Assembly (NCBI GenBank): GCA_964057225.1
Contig: OZ059900.1
Coordinates: 23,513,638 to 23,577,637, forward strand
Length of the DNA: 64,000 nucleotides
Direction of reading: 5' to 3'
Source: Auanema rhodensis
Lineage: Eukaryota; Nematoda; Chromadorea; Rhabditida; Rhabditidae
The notes below the pieces were generated by a model. The model made no database searches. It was not told where the DNA came from and was given only the letters and a program-made list of their open reading frames with translations. Every line of letters begins with the position of its first letter. Position 1 is the stretch's first letter. Positions 1 to 12,800 of the stretch are shown piece by piece. The position numbers were made by a program, and so were the translations under genes.

Positions 1-151
1 AGGTTTCATTGACATTGCATGAGTTTGAACACATGAAATCGTAAGTCAAAACCTTGTTTACAGCGAAATTTCCAAAAACTGGTTTTCCAGCATAATAAAA
101 TATTTCTTATGGGAAATACTGTGTTTTTGTATTTTTCTAGTGTTCAGCATG

Positions 152-168
152 TAAAATGCTTCATTTTA
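152..168. other. Short hairpin with a segregating stem base
   Basis: TAAAATG (p152-158), a CTT loop and CATTTTA (p162-168) form a perfect 7-bp inverted repeat. The commonest polymorphism of the whole array, G or A at p158, sits at the loop-closing pair: the A allele shortens the stem to 6 bp. The fold-back junction at 43991 joins p203 to the complement of p161, the last loop base, so this hairpin lies at the breakpoint. Confidence 0.55.
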
Positions 169-185
169 GTATGTAACACGCTGAA

Positions 186-202
186 ATTCGTTGCATTTGA
201 CG
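186..202 (+). other. CENP-B-box-like motif, one per monomer (first copy shown)
   Basis: The bases ATTCGTTGCATTTGACG align with the 17-bp CENP-B box (core NTTCGNNNNANNCGGGN). Six of the nine essential bases match: TTCG, the central A and one G. The TTG after TTCG also matches the common human form. The CGGG half is mostly absent. The motif is in every full monomer, and subtype changes (TTTGACTAC, TTTCACGAC, TTTAACGAC, CATGTGAC) fall in its weak right half while TTCG is kept almost everywhere. CENP-B-like motifs are often noted in satellites without proof of binding, so this is a candidate only. Confidence 0.35.
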
Positions 203-210
203 ACTCATAT

Positions 211-226
211 GAACAAAAATCGATTT
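211..226. other. Cluster of short dyads around p203-226
   Basis: Within a few bases the monomer has TCATATGA (p205-212), a perfect 8-bp palindrome, and AAATCGATTT (p217-226), a perfect 10-bp palindrome. Both are in nearly all copies; the first is lost in the GACTTATATG subtype. I report this as visible structure without an assigned role. Confidence 0.5.
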
Positions 227-784
227 AATCAATATTAGCCATAAGGGGCGTGCCCTCAGAATATGCTAATTTCCTTAATTTTCTAACCCCTGTTTTTTTG
301 TCGTGAAAGTGGAATTAGACGTTGTAGGAACAATTTTGAGCTAGGTTTCATTGACATTGCATGAGTTTGAACACATGAAATCGTAAGTCAAAACCTTGTT
401 TACAGCGAAATTTCCAAAAACTGGTTTTCCAGCATAATAAAATATTTCTTATGGGAAATACTGTGTTTTTGTATTTTTCTAGTGTTCAGCATGTAAAATA
501 CTTCATTTTAGTATGTAACACGCTGAAATTCGTTGCATTTGACGACTCATATGAACAAAAATCGATTTAATCAATATTAGCCATAAGGGGCGTGCCCTCA
601 GAATATGCTAATTTCCTAAATTTTCTAACCCCTGTTTTTTTGTCGTGAAAGTGGAACTAGACGTTGTACGAACAGTTTTGAGCTAGGTTTCATTGACATT
701 GCATGAGTTTGAACACATGAAATCGTAAGTCAAAACCTTGTTTACAGCGAAATTTCCAAAAACTGGTTTTCCAGCATAATAAAA

Positions 785-802
785 TATTTCTCATGAGAAA
801 TA
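785..802. other. 18-bp perfect palindrome in TCATGAG monomers
   Basis: TATTTCTCATGAGAAATA is its own reverse complement. It arises only in monomers with the TCATGAG allele: here in the third monomer, then repeatedly right of the inversion (for example near 50202, 50544, 51228, 52252, 53962). The other alleles TTATGGG, TCATGGG and TCTTGGG break the symmetry by one or more bases. It might bind a dimeric protein or extrude as a short cruciform, or be incidental. Confidence 0.6.
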
Positions 803-3420
803 CTGTGTTTTTGTATTTTTCTAGTGTTCAGCATGTAAAATGCTTCATTTTAGTATGTAACACGCTGAAATTCGTTGCATTTGACGACTCATATGAACAA
901 AAATCGATTTAATCAATATTAGCCATAAGGGGCGTGCCCTCAGAATATGCTAATTTCCTTAATTTTCTAACCCCTGTTTTTTTGTCGTGAAAGTGGAATT
1001 AGACGTTGTAGGAACAATTTTGAGCTAGGTTTCATTGACATTGCATGAGTTTGAACACATGAAATCGTAAGTCAAAACCTTGTTTACAGCGAAATTTCCA
1101 AAAACTGGTTTTCCAGCATAATAAAATATTTCTCATGGGAAATACTGTGTTTTTGTATTTTTCTAGTGTTCAGCATGTAAAATACTTCATTTTAGTATGT
1201 AACACGCTGAAATTCGTTGCATTTGACGACTCATATGAACAAAAATCGATTTAATCAATATTAGCCATAAGGGGCGTGCCCTCAGAATATGCTAATTTCC
1301 TTAATTTTCTAACCCTTGTTTTTTTGTCGTGAAACTGGAACTAGACGTTGTACAAACAATTTTGAGCTAGGTTTCATTGACATTGCATGAGTTTGAACAC
1401 ATGAAATCGTAAGTCAAAACCTTGTTTACAGCGAAATTTCCAAAAACTGGTTTTCCAGCATAATAAAATATTTCTCATGGGAAATACTGTGTTTTTGTAT
1501 TTTTCTAGTGTTCAGCATGTAAAATGCTTCATTTTAGTATGTAACACGCTGAAATTCGTTGCATTTGACGACTCATATGAACAAAAATCGATTTAATCAG
1601 TATTAGTCATAAGGGGCGTGCCCTCAGAATATGCTAATTTCCTTAATTTTCTAACCCCTGTTTTTTTGTCGTGAAAGTGGAACTAGACGTTGTACGAACA
1701 ATTTTGAGCTAGGTTTCATTGACATTGCATGAGTTTGAACACATGAAATCGTAAGTCAAAACCTTGTTTACAGCGAAATTTCCAAAAACTGGTTTTCCAG
1801 CATAATAAAATATTTCTCATGGGAAATACTGTGTTTTTGTATTTTTCTAGTGTTCAGCATGTAAAATGCTTCATTTTAGTATGTAACACGCTAAAATTCG
1901 TTGCATTTGACGACTCATATGAACAAAAATCGATTTAATCAGTATTAGTCATAAGGGGCGTGCCCTCAGAATATGCTAATTTCCTTAATTTTCTAACCCC
2001 TGTTTTTTTGTCGTGAAAGTGGAACTAGACGTTGTACGAACAATTTTGAGCTAGGTTTCATTGACATTGCATGAGTTTGAACACATGAAATCGTAAGTCA
2101 AAACCTTGTTTACAGCGAAATTTCCAAAAACTGGTTTTCCAGCATAATAAAATATTTCTCATGGGAAATACTGTGTTTTTGTATTTTTCTAGTGTTCAGC
2201 ATGTAAAATGCTTCATTTTAGTATGTAACACGCTGAAATTCGTTGCATTTGACGACTCATATGAACAAAAATCGATTTAATCAATATTAGCCATAAGGGG
2301 CGTGCCCTCAGAATATGCTAATTTCCTTAATTTTCTAACCCCTGTTTTTTTGTCGTGAAAGTGGAACTAGACGTTGTACGAACAATTTTGAGCTAGGTTT
2401 CATTGACATTGCATGAGTTTGAACACATGAAATCGTAAGTCAAAACCTTGTTTACAGCGAAATTTCCAAAAACTGGTTTTCAAGCATAATAAAATATTTC
2501 TTATGGGAAATACTGTGTTTTTGTATTTTTCTAGTGTTCAGCATGTAAAATACTTCATTTTAGTATGTAACACGCTGAAATTCGTTGCATTTGACGACTC
2601 ATATGAACAAAAATCGATTTAATCAATATTAGCCATAAGGGGCGTGCCCTCAGAATATGCTAATTTCCTAAATTTTCTAACCCCTGTTTTTTTGTCGTGA
2701 AAGTGGAACTAGACGTTGTACGAACAGTTTTGAGCTAGGTTTCATTGACATTGCATGAGTTTGAACACATGAAATCGTAAGTCAAAACCTTGTTTACAGC
2801 GAAATTTCCAAAAACTGGTTTTCCAGCATAATAAAATATTTCTTATGGGAAATACTGTGTTTTTGTATTTTTCTAGTGTTCAGCATGTAAAATGCTTCAT
2901 TTTAGTATGTAACACGCTGAAATTCGTTGCATTTGACGACTCATATGAACAAAAATCGATTTAATCAATATTAGCCATAAGGGGCGTGCCCTCAGAATAT
3001 GCTAATTTCCTTAATTTTCTAACCCCTGTTTTTTTGTCGTGAAAGTGGAATTAGACGTTGTAGGAACAATTTTGAGCTAGGTTTCATTGACATTGCATGA
3101 GTTTGAACACATGAAATCGTAAGTCAAAACCTTGTTTACAGCGAAATTTCCAAAAACTGGTTTTCCAGCATAATAAAATATTTCTTATGGGAAATACTGT
3201 GTTTTTGTATTTTTCTAGTGTTCAGCATGTAAAATACTTCATTTTAGTATGTAACACGCTGAAATTCGTTGCATTTGACGACTCATATGAACAAAAATCG
3301 ATTTAATCAATATTAGCCATAAGGGGCGTGCCCTCAGAATATGCTAATTTCCTAAATTTTCTAACCCCTGTTTTTTTGTCGTGAAAGTGGAACTAGACGT
3401 TGTACGAACAGTTTTGAGCT

Positions 3421-6400
3421 AGGTTTCATTGACATTGCATGAGTTTGAACACATGAAATCGTAAGTCAAAACCTTGTTTACAGCGAAATTTCCAAAAACT
3501 GGTTTTCCAGCATAATAAAATATTTCTTATGGGAAATACTGTGTTTTTGTATTTTTCTAGTGTTCAGCATGTAAAATGCTTCATTTTAGTATGTAACACG
3601 CTGAAATTCGTTGCATTTGACGACTCATATGAACAAAAATCGATTTAATCAATATTAGCCATAAGGGGCGTGCCCTCAGAATATGCTAATTTCCTTAATT
3701 TTCTAACCCCTGTTTTTTTGTCGTGAAAGTGGAATTAGACGTTGTAGGAACAATTTTGAGCTAGGTTTCATTGACATTGCATGAGTTTGAACACATGAAA
3801 TCGTAAGTCAAAACCTTGTTTACAGCGAAATTTCCAAAAACTGGTTTTCCAGCATAATAAAATATTTCTTATGGGAAATACTGTGTTTTTGTATTTTTCT
3901 AGTGTTCAGCATGTAAAATACTTCATTTTAGTATGTAACACGCTGAAATTCGTTGCATTTGACGACTCATATGAACAAAAATCGATTTAATCAATATTAG
4001 CCATAAGGGGCGTGCCCTCAGAATATGCTAATTTCCTAAATTTTCTAACCCCTGTTTTTTTGTCGTGAAAGTGGAACTAGACGTTGTACGAACAGTTTTG
4101 AGCTAGGTTTCATTGACATTGCATGAGTTTGAACACATGAAATCGTAAGTCAAAACCTTGTTTACAGCGAAATTTCCAAAAACTGGTTTTCCAGCATAAT
4201 AAAATATTTCTTATGGGAAATACTGTGTTTTTGTATTTTTCTAGTGTTCAGCATGTAAAATGCTTCATTTTAGTATGTAACACGCTGAAATTCGTTGCAT
4301 TTGACGACTCATATGAACAAAAATCGATTTAATCAATATTAGCCATAAGGGGCGTGCCCTCAGAATATGCTAATTTCCTTAATTTTCTAACCCCTGTTTT
4401 TTTGTCGTGAAAGTGGAATTAGACGTTGTAGGAACAATTTTGAGCTAGGTTTCATTGACATTGCATGAGTTTGAACACATGAAATCGTAAGTCAAAACCT
4501 TGTTTACAGCGAAATTTCCAAAAACTGGTTTTCCAGCATAATAAAATATTTCTCATGGGAAATACTGTGTTTTTGTATTTTTCTAGTGTTCAGCATGTAA
4601 AATACTTCATTTTAGTATGTAACACGCTGAAATTCGTTGCATTTGACGACTCATATGAACAAAAATCGATTTAATCAATATTAGCCATAAGGGGCGTGCC
4701 CTCAGAATATGCTAATTTCCTTAATTTTCTAACCCTTGTTTTTTTGTCGTGAAACTGGAACTAGACGTTGTACAAACAATTTTGAGCTAGGTTTCATTGA
4801 CATTGCATGAGTTTGAACACATGAAATCGTAAGTCAAAACCTTGTTTACAGCGAAATTTCCAAAAACTGGTTTTCCAGCATAATAAAATATTTCTCATGG
4901 GAAATACTGTGTTTTTGTATTTTTCTAGTGTTCAGCATGTAAAATGCTTCATTTTAGTATGTAACACGCTGAAATTCGTTGCATTTGACGACTCATATGA
5001 ACAAAAATCGATTTAATCAGTATTAGTCATAAGGGGCGTGCCCTCAGAATATGCTAATTTCCTTAATTTTCTAACCCCTGTTTTTTTGTCGTGAAAGTGG
5101 AACTAGACGTTGTACGAACAATTTTGAGCTAGGTTTCATTGACATTGCATGAGTTTGAACACATGAAATCGTAAGTCAAAACCTTGTTTACAGCGAAATT
5201 TCCAAAAACTGGTTTTCCAGCATAATAAAATATTTCTCATGGGAAATACTGTGTTTTTGTATTTTTCTAGTGTTCAGCATGTAAAATGCTTCATTTTAGT
5301 ATGTAACACGCTAAAATTCGTTGCATTTGACGACTCATATGAACAAAAATCGATTTAATCAGTATTAGTCATAAGGGGCGTGCCCTCAGAATATGCTAAT
5401 TTCCTTAATTTTCTAACCCCTGTTTTTTTGTCGTGAAAGTGGAACTAGACGTTGTACGAACAATTTTGAGCTAGGTTTCATTGACATTGCATGAGTTTGA
5501 ACACATGAAATCGTAAGTCAAAACCTTGTTTACAGCGAAATTTCCAAAAACTGGTTTTCCAGCATAATAAAATATTTCTCATGGGAAATACTGTGTTTTT
5601 GTATTTTTCTAGTGTTCAGCATGTAAAATGCTTCATTTTAGTATGTAACACGCTGAAATTCGTTGCATTTGACGACTCATATGAACAAAAATCGATTTAA
5701 TCAATATTAGCCATAAGGGGCGTGCCCTCAGAATATGCTAATTTCCTTAATTTTCTAACCCCTGTTTTTTTGTCGTGAAAGTGGAACTAGACGTTGTACG
5801 AACAATTTTGAGCTAGGTTTCATTGACATTGCATGAGTTTGAACACATGAAATCGTAAGTCAAAACCTTGTTTACAGCGAAATTTCCAAAAACTGGTTTT
5901 CAAGCATAATAAAATATTTCTTATGGGAAATACTGTGTTTTTGTATTTTTCTAGTGTTCAGCATGTAAAATACTTCATTTTAGTATGTAACACGCTGAAA
6001 TTCGTTGCATTTGACGACTCATATGAACAAAAATCGATTTAATCAATATTAGCCATAAGGGGCGTGCCCTCAGAATATGCTAATTTCCTAAATTTTCTAA
6101 CCCCTGTTTTTTTGTCGTGAAAGTGGAACTAGACGTTGTACGAACAGTTTTGAGCTAGGTTTCATTGACATTGCATGAGTTTGAACACATGAAATCGTAA
6201 GTCAAAACCTTGTTTACAGCGAAATTTCCAAAAACTGGTTTTCCAGCATAATAAAATATTTCTTATGGGAAATACTGTGTTTTTGTATTTTTCTAGTGTT
6301 CAGCATGTAAAATGCTTCATTTTAGTATGTAACACGCTGAAATTCGTTGCATTTGACGACTCATATGAACAAAAATCGATTTAATCAATATTAGCCATAA

Positions 6401-6840
6401 GGGGCGTGCCCTCAGAATATGCTAATTTCCTTAATTTTCTAACCCCTGTTTTTTTGTCGTGAAAGTGGAATTAGACGTTGTAGGAACAATTTTGAGCTAG
6501 GTTTCATTGACATTGCATGAGTTTGAACACATGAAATCGTAAGTCAAAACCTTGTTTACAGCGAAATTTCCAAAAACTGGTTTTCCAGCATAATAAAATA
6601 TTTCTTATGGGAAATACTGTGTTTTTGTATTTTTCTAGTGTTCAGCATGTAAAATACTTCATTTTAGTATGTAACACGCTGAAATTCGTTGCATTTGACG
6701 ACTCATATGAACAAAAATCGATTTAATCAATATTAGCCATAAGGGGCGTGCCCTCAGAATATGCTAATTTCCTAAATTTTCTAACCCCTGTTTTTTTGTC
6801 GTGAAAGTGGAACTAGACGTTGTACGAACAGTTTTGAGCT
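3421..6840 (+). repeat. Representative clean 3,420-bp HOR unit
   Basis: This is the second unit of the 10-mer block and a good reference, because I saw no unit-specific change in it. Its monomers start at 3421 (A), 3763 (B), 4105 (A), 4447 (C), 4789 (D), 5131 (E), 5473 (F), 5815 (G), 6157 (A) and 6499 (B). The first unit differs only in its third monomer, where TCATGAG replaces TTATGGG. Confidence 0.9.
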
Positions 6841-9800
6841 AGGTTTCATTGACATTGCATGAGTTTGAACACATGAAATCGTAAGTCAAAACCTTGTTTA
6901 CAGCGAAATTTCCAAAAACTGGTTTTCCAGCATAATAAAATATTTCTTATGGGAAATACTGTGTTTTTGTATTTTTCTAGTGTTCAGCATGTAAAATGCT
7001 TCATTTTAGTATGTAACACGCTGAAATTCGTTGCATTTGACGACTCATATGAACAAAAATCGATTTAATCAATATTAGCCATAAGGGGCGTGCCCTCAGA
7101 ATATGCTAATTTCCTTAATTTTCTAACCCCTGTTTTTTTGTCGTGAAAGTGGAATTAGACGTTGTAGGAACAATTTTGAGCTAGGTTTCATTGACATTGC
7201 ATGAGTTTGAACACATGAAATCGTAAGTCAAAACCTTGTTTACAGCGAAATTTCCAAAAACTGGTTTTCCAGCATAATAAAATATTTCTTATGGGAAATA
7301 CTGTGTTTTTGTATTTTTCTAGTGTTCAGCATGTAAAATACTTCATTTTAGTATGTAACACGCTGAAATTCGTTGCATTTGACGACTCATATGAACAAAA
7401 ATCGATTTAATCAATATTAGCCATAAGGGGCGTGCCCTCAGAATATGCTAATTTCCTAAATTTTCTAACCCCTGTTTTTTTGTCGTGAAAGTGGAACTAG
7501 ACGTTGTACGAACAGTTTTGAGCTAGGTTTCATTGACATTGCATGAGTTTGAACACATGAAATCGTAAGTCAAAACCTTGTTTACAGCGAAATTTCCAAA
7601 AACTGGTTTTCCAGCATAATAAAATATTTCTTATGGGAAATACTGTGTTTTTGTATTTTTCTAGTGTTCAGCATGTAAAATGCTTCATTTTAGTATGTAA
7701 CACGCTGAAATTCGTTGCATTTGACGACTCATATGAACAAAAATCGATTTAATCAATATTAGCCATAAGGGGCGTGCCCTCAGAATATGCTAATTTCCTT
7801 AATTTTCTAACCCCTGTTTTTTTGTCGTGAAAGTGGAATTAGACGTTGTAGGAACAATTTTGAGCTAGGTTTCATTGACATTGCATGAGTTTGAACACAT
7901 GAAATCGTAAGTCAAAACCTTGTTTACAGCGAAATTTCCAAAAACTGGTTTTCCAGCATAATAAAATATTTCTCATGGGAAATACTGTGTTTTTGTATTT
8001 TTCTAGTGTTCAGCATGTAAAATACTTCATTTTAGTATGTAACACGCTGAAATTCGTTGCATTTGACGACTCATATGAACAAAAATCGATTTAATCAATA
8101 TTAGCCATAAGGGGCGTGCCCTCAGAATATGCTAATTTCCTTAATTTTCTAACCCTTGTTTTTTTGTCGTGAAACTGGAACTAGACGTTGTACAAACAAT
8201 TTTGAGCTAGGTTTCATTGACATTGCATGAGTTTGAACACATGAAATCGTAAGTCAAAACCTTGTTTACAGCGAAATTTCCAAAAACTGGTTTTCCAGCA
8301 TAATAAAATATTTCTCATGGGAAATACTGTGTTTTTGTATTTTTCTAGTGTTCAGCATGTAAAATGCTTCATTTTGATATGTAACACGCTGAAATTCGTT
8401 GCATTTGACGACTCATATGAACAAAAATCGATTTAATCAGTATTAGTCATAAGGGGCGTGCCCTCAGAATATGCTAATTTCCTTAATTTTCTAACCCCTG
8501 TTTTTTTGTCGTGAAAGTGGAACTAGACGTTGTACGAACAATTTTGAGCTAGGTTTCATTGACATTGCATGAGTTTGAACACATGAAATCGTAAGTCAAA
8601 ACCTTGTTTACAGCGAAATTTCCAAAAACTGGTTTTCCAGCATAATAAAATATTTCTCATGGGAAATACTGTGTTTTTGTATTTTTCTAGTGTTCAGCAT
8701 GTAAAATGCTTCATTTTAGTATGTAACACGCTAAAATTCGTTGCATTTGACGACTCATATGAACAAAAATCGATTTAATCAGTATTAGTCATAAGGGGCG
8801 TGCCCTCAGAATATGCTAATTTCCTTAATTTTCTAACCCCTGTTTTTTTGTCGTGAAAGTGGAACTAGACGTTGTACGAACAATTTTGAGCTAGGTTTCA
8901 TTGACATTGCATGAGTTTGAACACATGAAATCGTAAGTCAAAACCTTGTTTACAGCGAAATTTCCAAAAACTGGTTTTCCAGCATAATAAAATATTTCTC
9001 ATGGGAAATACTGTGTTTTTGTATTTTTCTAGTGTTCAGCATGTAAAATGCTTCATTTTAGTATGTAACACGCTGAAATTCGTTGCATTTGACGACTCAT
9101 ATGAACAAAAATCGATTTAATCAATATTAGCCATAAGGGGCGTGCCCTCAGAATATGCTAATTTCCTTAATTTTCTAACCCCTGTTTTTTTGTCGTGAAA
9201 GTGGAACTAGACGTTGTACGAACAATTTTGAGCTAGGTTTCATTGACATTGCATGAGTTTGAACACATGAAATCGTAAGTCAAAACCTTGTTTACAGCGA
9301 AATTTCCAAAAACTGGTTTTCAAGCATAATAAAATATTTCTTATGGGAAATACTGTGTTTTTGTATTTTTCTAGTGTTCAGCATGTAAAATACTTCATTT
9401 TAGTATGTAACACGCTGAAATTCGTTGCATTTGACGACTCATATGAACAAAAATCGATTTAATCAATATTAGCCATAAGGGGCGTGCCCTCAGAATATGC
9501 TAATTTCCTAAATTTTCTAACCCCTGTTTTTTTGTCGTGAAAGTGGAACTAGACGTTGTACGAACAGTTTTGAGCTAGGTTTCATTGACATTGCATGAGT
9601 TTGAACACATGAAATCGTAAGTCAAAACCTTGTTTACAGCGAAATTTCCAAAAACTGGTTTTCCAGCATAATAAAATATTTCTTATGGGAAATACTGTGT
9701 TTTTGTATTTTTCTAGTGTTCAGCATGTAAAATGCTTCATTTTAGTATGTAACACGCTGAAATTCGTTGCATTTGACGACTCATATGAACAAAAATCGAT

Positions 9801-12800
9801 TTAATCAATATTAGCCATAAGGGGCGTGCCCTCAGAATATGCTAATTTCCTTAATTTTCTAACCCCTGTTTTTTTGTCGTGAAAGTGGAATTAGACGTTG
9901 TAGGAACAATTTTGAGCTAGGTTTCATTGACATTGCATGAGTTTGAACACATGAAATCGTAAGTCAAAACCTTGTTTACAGCGAAATTTCCAAAAACTGG
10001 TTTTCCAGCATAATAAAATATTTCTTATGGGAAATACTGTGTTTTTGTATTTTTCTAGTGTTCAGCATGTAAAATACTTCATTTTAGTATGTAACACGCT
10101 GAAATTCGTTGCATTTGACGACTCATATGAACAAAAATCGATTTAATCAATATTAGCCATAAGGGGCGTGCCCTCAGAATATGCTAATTTCCTAAATTTT
10201 CTAACCCCTGTTTTTTTGTCGTGAAAGTGGAACTAGACGTTGTACGAACAGTTTTGAGCTAGGTTTCATTGACATTGCATGAGTTTGAACACATGAAATC
10301 GTAAGTCAAAACCTTGTTTACAGCGAAATTTCCAAAAACTGGTTTTCCAGCATAATAAAATATTTCTTATGGGAAATACTGTGTTTTTGTATTTTTCTAG
10401 TGTTCAGCATGTAAAATGCTTCATTTTAGTATGTAACACGCTGAAATTCGTTGCATTTGACGACTCATATGAACAAAAATCGATTTAATCAATATTAGCC
10501 ATAAGGGGCGTGCCCTCAGAATATGCTAATTTCCTTAATTTTCTAACCCCTGTTTTTTTGTCGTGAAAGTGGAATTAGACGTTGTAGGAACAATTTTGAG
10601 CTAGGTTTCATTGACATTGCATGAGTTTGAACACATGAAATCGTAAGTCAAAACCTTGTTTACAGCGAAATTTCCAAAAACTGGTTTTCCAGCATAATAA
10701 AATATTTCTTATGGGAAATACTGTGTTTTTGTATTTTTCTAGTGTTCAGCATGTAAAATACTTCATTTTAGTATGTAACACGCTGAAATTCGTTGCATTT
10801 GACGACTCATATGAACAAAAATCGATTTAATCAATATTAGCCATAAGGGGCGTGCCCTCAGAATATGCTAATTTCCTAAATTTTCTAACCCCTGTTTTTT
10901 TGTCGTGAAAGTGGAACTAGACGTTGTACGAACAGTTTTGAGCTAGGTTTCATTGACATTGCATGAGTTTGAACACATGAAATCGTAAGTCAAAACCTTG
11001 TTTACAGCGAAATTTCCAAAAACTGGTTTTCCAGCATAATAAAATATTTCTTATGGGAAATACTGTGTTTTTGTATTTTTCTAGTGTTCAGCATGTAAAA
11101 TGCTTCATTTTAGTATGTAACACGCTGAAATTCGTTGCATTTGACGACTCATATGAACAAAAATCGATTTAATCAATATTAGCCATAAGGGGCGTGCCCT
11201 CAGAATATGCTAATTTCCTTAATTTTCTAACCCCTGTTTTTTTGTCGTGAAAGTGGAATTAGACGTTGTAGGAACAATTTTGAGCTAGGTTTCATTGACA
11301 TTGCATGAGTTTGAACACATGAAATCGTAAGTCAAAACCTTGTTTACAGCGAAATTTCCAAAAACTGGTTTTCCAGCATAATAAAATATTTCTCATGGGA
11401 AATACTGTGTTTTTGTATTTTTCTAGTGTTCAGCATGTAAAATACTTCATTTTAGTATGTAACACGCTGAAATTCGTTGCATTTGACGACTCATATGAAC
11501 AAAAATCGATTTAATCAATATTAGCCATAAGGGGCGTGCCCTCAGAATATGCTAATTTCCTTAATTTTCTAACCCTTGTTTTTTTGTCGTGAAACTGGAA
11601 CTAGACGTTGTACAAACAATTTTGAGCTAGGTTTCATTGACATTGCATGAGTTTGAACACATGAAATCGTAAGTCAAAACCTTGTTTACAGCGAAATTTC
11701 CAAAAACTGGTTTTCCAGCATAATAAAATATTTCTCATGGGAAATACTGTGTTTTTGTATTTTTCTAGTGTTCAGCATGTAAAATGCTTCATTTTAGTAT
11801 GTAACACGCTGAAATTCGTTGCATTTGACGACTCATATGAACAAAAATCGATTTAATCAGTATTAGTCATAAGGGGCGTGCCCTCAGAATATGCTAATTT
11901 CCTTAATTTTCTAACCCCTGTTTTTTTGTCGTGAAAGTGGAACTAGACGTTGTACGAACAATTTTGAGCTAGGTTTCATTGACATTGCATGAGTTTGAAC
12001 ACATGAAATCGTAAGTCAAAACCTTGTTTACAGCGAAATTTCCAAAAACTGGTTTTCCAGCATAATAAAATATTTCTCATGGGAAATACTGTGTTTTTGT
12101 ATTTTTCTAGTGTTCAGCATGTAAAATGCTTCATTTTAGTATGTAACACGCTAAAATTCGTTGCATTTGACGACTCATATGAACAAAAATCGATTTAATC
12201 AGTATTAGTCATAAGGGGCGTGCCCTCAGAATATGCTAATTTCCTTAATTTTCTAACCCCTGTTTTTTTGTCGTGAAAGTGGAACTAGACGTTGTACGAA
12301 CAATTTTGAGCTAGGTTTCATTGACATTGCATGAGTTTGAACACATGAAATCGTAAGTCAAAACCTTGTTTACAGCGAAATTTCCAAAAACTGGTTTTCC
12401 AGCATAATAAAATATTTCTCATGGGAAATACTGTGTTTTTGTATTTTTCTAGTGTTCAGCATGTAAAATGCTTCATTTTAGTATGTAACACGCTGAAATT
12501 CGTTGCATTTGACGACTCATATGAACAAAAATCGATTTAATCAATATTAGCCATAAGGGGCGTGCCCTCAGAATATGCTAATTTCCTTAATTTTCTAACC
12601 CCTGTTTTTTTGTCGTGAAAGTGGAACTAGACGTTGTACGAACAATTTTGAGCTAGGTTTCATTGACATTGCATGAGTTTGAACACATGAAATCGTAAGT
12701 CAAAACCTTGTTTACAGCGAAATTTCCAAAAACTGGTTTTCAAGCATAATAAAATATTTCTTATGGGAAATACTGTGTTTTTGTATTTTTCTAGTGTTCA

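Larger units (their letters stand above)
1..342 (+). repeat. Reference monomer (subtype A)
   Basis: This is the first complete monomer and sets the p1-p342 numbering. G+C is 114/342 (33%), with 54 C, 60 G and 9 CpG. Recurrent variable sites are: TTATGGG, TCATGGG, TCATGAG or TCTTGGG at about p109-116; G or A at p158; G or A at p183; the p195-204 stretch; A or G and C or T around p231-239; GGGGCG or GAGGCG near p245; CTTAA or CTAAA near p274; a T7 tract at p293-299; and AATTAG or AACTAG followed by TAGG, TACG or TACA at p313-329. Subtype A has TTATGGG, G158, CTTAA and AATTAG/TAGG. Subtype B has TTATGGG, A158, CTAAA and AACTAG/TACG followed by AACAGT. A and B alternate at the edges of the 10-mer HOR. 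Confidence 0.95.

Noticed and set aside
94-99. AATAAA polyadenylation signal in each monomer
   Set aside because: It occurs at p94-99 in most copies but is expected by chance in A/T-rich sequence, and no gene is present. It is lost in two copies (near 30534 and 36006) without apparent consequence.
293-299. T7 tract as an RNA polymerase III terminator
   Set aside because: No A and B box promoter pair or tRNA-like fold was recognised in the monomer, and the tract varies freely between T6, T7 and T9.
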